From positions 1 through 64,000 of the forward strand of contig JABABQ010000002.1 of NCBI GenBank assembly GCA_014238155.1: DNA of 64,000 nucleotides, given 5' to 3'. A program made the translations under genes and the position numbers. The notes below the pieces were generated by a model. The model was not told where the DNA came from. It made no database searches and was given only the letters and a program-made list of their open reading frames with translations. Position 1 is the first letter of the stretch; every line of letters begins with the position of its first letter. Shown here piece after piece: positions 62,643-64,000 of the stretch. Source of the DNA: Rhizobiaceae bacterium (GTDB lineage Bacteria; Pseudomonadota; Alphaproteobacteria; Rhizobiales; Rhizobiaceae).

Positions 62643-62845
62643 GCGATGATGTCCGGAATCAGGGTTGATTTAACCATGGAAATCCGGTCCTTCAGTTCGA
62701 GCTTCTTTTTCTTCAAACGTTGTATTTGCAGGGGATCGCATCGCTGTGCGATCATCGCATCGATTGCCGCGTGATAGTCATCGTGCTCAAGCTGCAGTCG
62801 GGCCAGCTTCATTCGCTCCTGCGCCTGGTCCTGATCATCACTCAT
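62639..62845 (-). CDS. YdcH/DUF465 family small protein
   Basis: A 68-residue charged helical protein. [35 protein letters not shown] is the DUF465/YdcH pattern ending in a Lys-rich helix. The ATG at 62845 follows GAGGACGCAATTG; a TTG one codon earlier is less likely. It overlaps purE by four bases, so it is translated with the purine genes. Function unknown. Confidence 0.85.
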   Translation of the reverse strand: MSDDQDQAQERMKLARLQLEHDDYHAAIDAMIAQRCDPLQIQRLKKKKLELKDRISMVKSTLIPDIIA

Positions 62846-63023
62846 CAATTGCGTCCTCTGTGAGAGGCACTTCTAGCCGCTCCCACGCCCAAGGCCAAGC
62901 CCGAACCTGATATCCCCAAAATCATTCACAAGCTGATCTATATTGTTCCCGAATTCTCGACACGGATGCTTATTTGTGACAGCATTGTGACTGCTATGTA
63001 TCAACATGAACGAGAGGAAACTC

Positions 63024-63194
63024 ATGACCGTAACTGCGCATGTCGAACAACTTAAGCAACGCCACCAGATGTTGGAAACCGAGCTGGCCAATCTGACTTC
63101 GAGCCCATCGTCAAGTGATGCCGAACTGGCAGAGATAAAACGCCGAAAACTCAAGCTTAAAGATGAAATAGCGCGGTTGAACGCTACCGGCTGA
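63024..63194 (+). CDS. YdcH/DUF465 family small protein
   Basis: A 56-residue helical protein, MTVTAHVEQLKQRHQMLETE onward, ending with IKRRKLKLKDEIARLNA, which matches the DUF465/YdcH family. GAGAGG six bases before the ATG at 63024 is preferred over an ATG at 63006. It diverges from the other YdcH gene, so two members of the family lie back to back, 178 bases apart. Function unknown. Confidence 0.85.
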   Translation: MTVTAHVEQLKQRHQMLETELANLTSSPSSSDAELAEIKRRKLKLKDEIARLNATG

Positions 63195-63237
63195 ATTCGG
63201 GACTAAATCGCACAAAAGTTCTATAAAATAAGGCCTT

Positions 63238-63966
63238 GTGCAGGAAGCGCGCGCGCTCTATGCCGTTGGTATGCCTGAACAGAGCCAACTAACCCCGTTC
63301 GACAGATGCCGGCTGGTCCTTTGTATGGGACCGGCAGAAATGTCGCAGTTTAATGCAACGCAATTTTCTGACCTGCTTGCGGCTGGTGATGTAGCGAGCA
63401 TTGTCTTCTCTCCCGAGCATATGGACGAATCAGCGTTCCAGAAACTGGTTGAGCCTCTGGTCAAGGTAGCTCAGGAGTTGGGTATTGCAGCAGTTATAGC
63501 CGACTACAGTCGCATCGCCGGCAGGGTGAAGGCAGACGGGCTGCAACTGGGGCAGGACCTGACGGCACTCAAAGACGCAATTGACAAATTGTCACCCGGC
63601 ATGATGGTCGGGGCAGCCAATGTCAAAACCCGCCACAACGCTCTTGGTATCGGCGAATTGCAGCCTGACTACCTGATGTTTGGCAAGCCTGACGGTGATA
63701 TTCGCCCTGAACCACACCCGAAAAACCTTGCGCTCGGCCAATGGTGGTCCGAAATAGTCGAAATTCCCTGTATTGTTATGGGTGGAAGCGATTTGGAGTC
63801 TATCGTAGACGTTGCCAAAAGCGGTGCAGAGTTTGTTGCATTGCGTCAGGCCATATTTGCATCCGACCCAAATGCAAATGAAATCTCATCCGCACCCGAC
63901 AGGGTTCGTAACGCCAACCAGTTGTTGAACGAGCATGCTCCACGTTTTGAAACCATTGAAGATTAA
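63238..63966 (+). CDS. ThiE/TenI-like thiamine phosphate synthase family protein
   Basis: A 242-residue TIM-barrel protein. ADGLQLGQDL, the GAANVKTRHNALGIGELQPDYLMFGKP region and a VMGGSDLESIVDVAKSGAEFVALRQAIF ending follow the ThiE layout, but the usual GGI phosphate-binding segment reads MGGSD, so this is a divergent member. Many Hyphomicrobiales carry such a ThiE-like gene outside the thiamine operon. Translation probably begins at the GTG at 63238 with TAAGG upstream; an ATG at 63271 is an alternative. No TPP riboswitch is visible upstream. Confidence 0.8.
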   Translation: MQEARALYAVGMPEQSQLTPFDRCRLVLCMGPAEMSQFNATQFSDLLAAGDVASIVFSPEHMDESAFQKLVEPLVKVAQELGIAAVIADYSRIAGRVKADGLQLGQDLTALKDAIDKLSPGMMVGAANVKTRHNALGIGELQPDYLMFGKPDGDIRPEPHPKNLALGQWWSEIVEIPCIVMGGSDLESIVDVAKSGAEFVALRQAIFASDPNANEISSAPDRVRNANQLLNEHAPRFETIED

Positions 63967-64000
63967 GCTATTTCTGGCCAGTTTCATGGCGCTGCAGACC

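Noticed and set aside
63195-63237. TPP riboswitch upstream of the ThiE-like gene
   Set aside because: The gap is only 43 bases, and the conserved riboswitch segments are absent.
1-64000. Insertion sequences, prophage, integrase, toxin-antitoxin or CRISPR array
   Set aside because: No transposase or integrase motifs, no phage genes and no spaced direct repeats were found; the window looks like stable chromosome.

Overview
This is ordinary chromosomal sequence from an alphaproteobacterium, most likely of the Hyphomicrobiales (Rhizobiales). The evidence is the set of lineage-typical genes: a DUF1013/TrcR cell-cycle regulator, DUF1192, DUF1465 and DUF882 proteins, a bacterial aa3 oxidase subunit IV, an Omp10-like lipoprotein, a PhaR repressor, an aglEFGAK cluster and a TTAA-N7-TTAA CtrA box. 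GC content looks moderate. I see no insertion sequence, prophage, integrase, CRISPR array or rRNA. One tRNA gene (CAU anticodon) lies at the left edge. The species cannot be named from the sequence alone.

Layout. 1-3.6 kb: tRNA-Met, mnmA, a Nudix hydrolase and a PiT phosphate transporter. 4-15.8 kb and on to 16.8 kb: a reductive pyrimidine catabolism region. It holds preT-preA (dihydropyrimidine dehydrogenase), an N-carbamoyl-beta-amino acid amidohydrolase, dihydropyrimidinase, a NitT/TauT-type ABC transporter containing an unknown secreted protein, and a RutR-like TetR regulator. Two RutR-like operator sequences are visible in the promoter regions. 16.8-27.6 kb: a polyhydroxyalkanoate (PHA) locus. 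A minus-strand operon encodes a TPP enzyme, an iron-type alcohol dehydrogenase, class III PHA synthase (PhaE, PhaC) and a CoA-transferase. Facing it are a phasin, PhaR, an alpha/beta hydrolase and a succinate-semialdehyde-type dehydrogenase. 27.8-30.4 kb: two Cys-rich exported proteins, an SCO copper chaperone and a DinB-like protein. 30.4-38.4 kb: alpha-glucoside uptake and hydrolysis (aglKAGFE) with a divergent LacI regulator and two CG-centred operators. 38.4-42.9 kb: a branched-chain-type ABC transporter (livFGMH plus binding protein). 43-45 kb: small exported and membrane proteins. 45.2-51 kb: an amino-acid-type ABC transporter joined to a YihV-like PfkB sugar kinase, an aldose epimerase and an SDR dehydrogenase. 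51-64 kb: housekeeping and lineage-core genes (trcR, DUF1465, DUF882, a sigma-54 response regulator, pepF, coxIV, a TPR lipoprotein, rpsU, purK-purE, YdcH proteins and a ThiE-like protein).

The most interesting candidate system is the PHA locus. Read together, its genes could form a short route from 2-oxoglutarate through succinate semialdehyde and 4-hydroxybutyrate to 4-hydroxybutyryl-CoA and a 4-hydroxybutyrate-containing polymer. This is an inference from family membership and gene order; the main uncertainty is the substrate of the TPP enzyme. Second is the apparent use of a RutR-type regulator to control the reductive (Pyd/Pre) pathway rather than the Rut pathway. Third is the joining of an amino-acid-type importer to sulfofructose-kinase-like sugar genes. 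All assignments come from reading the sequence and from memory of protein families; no database search was run.
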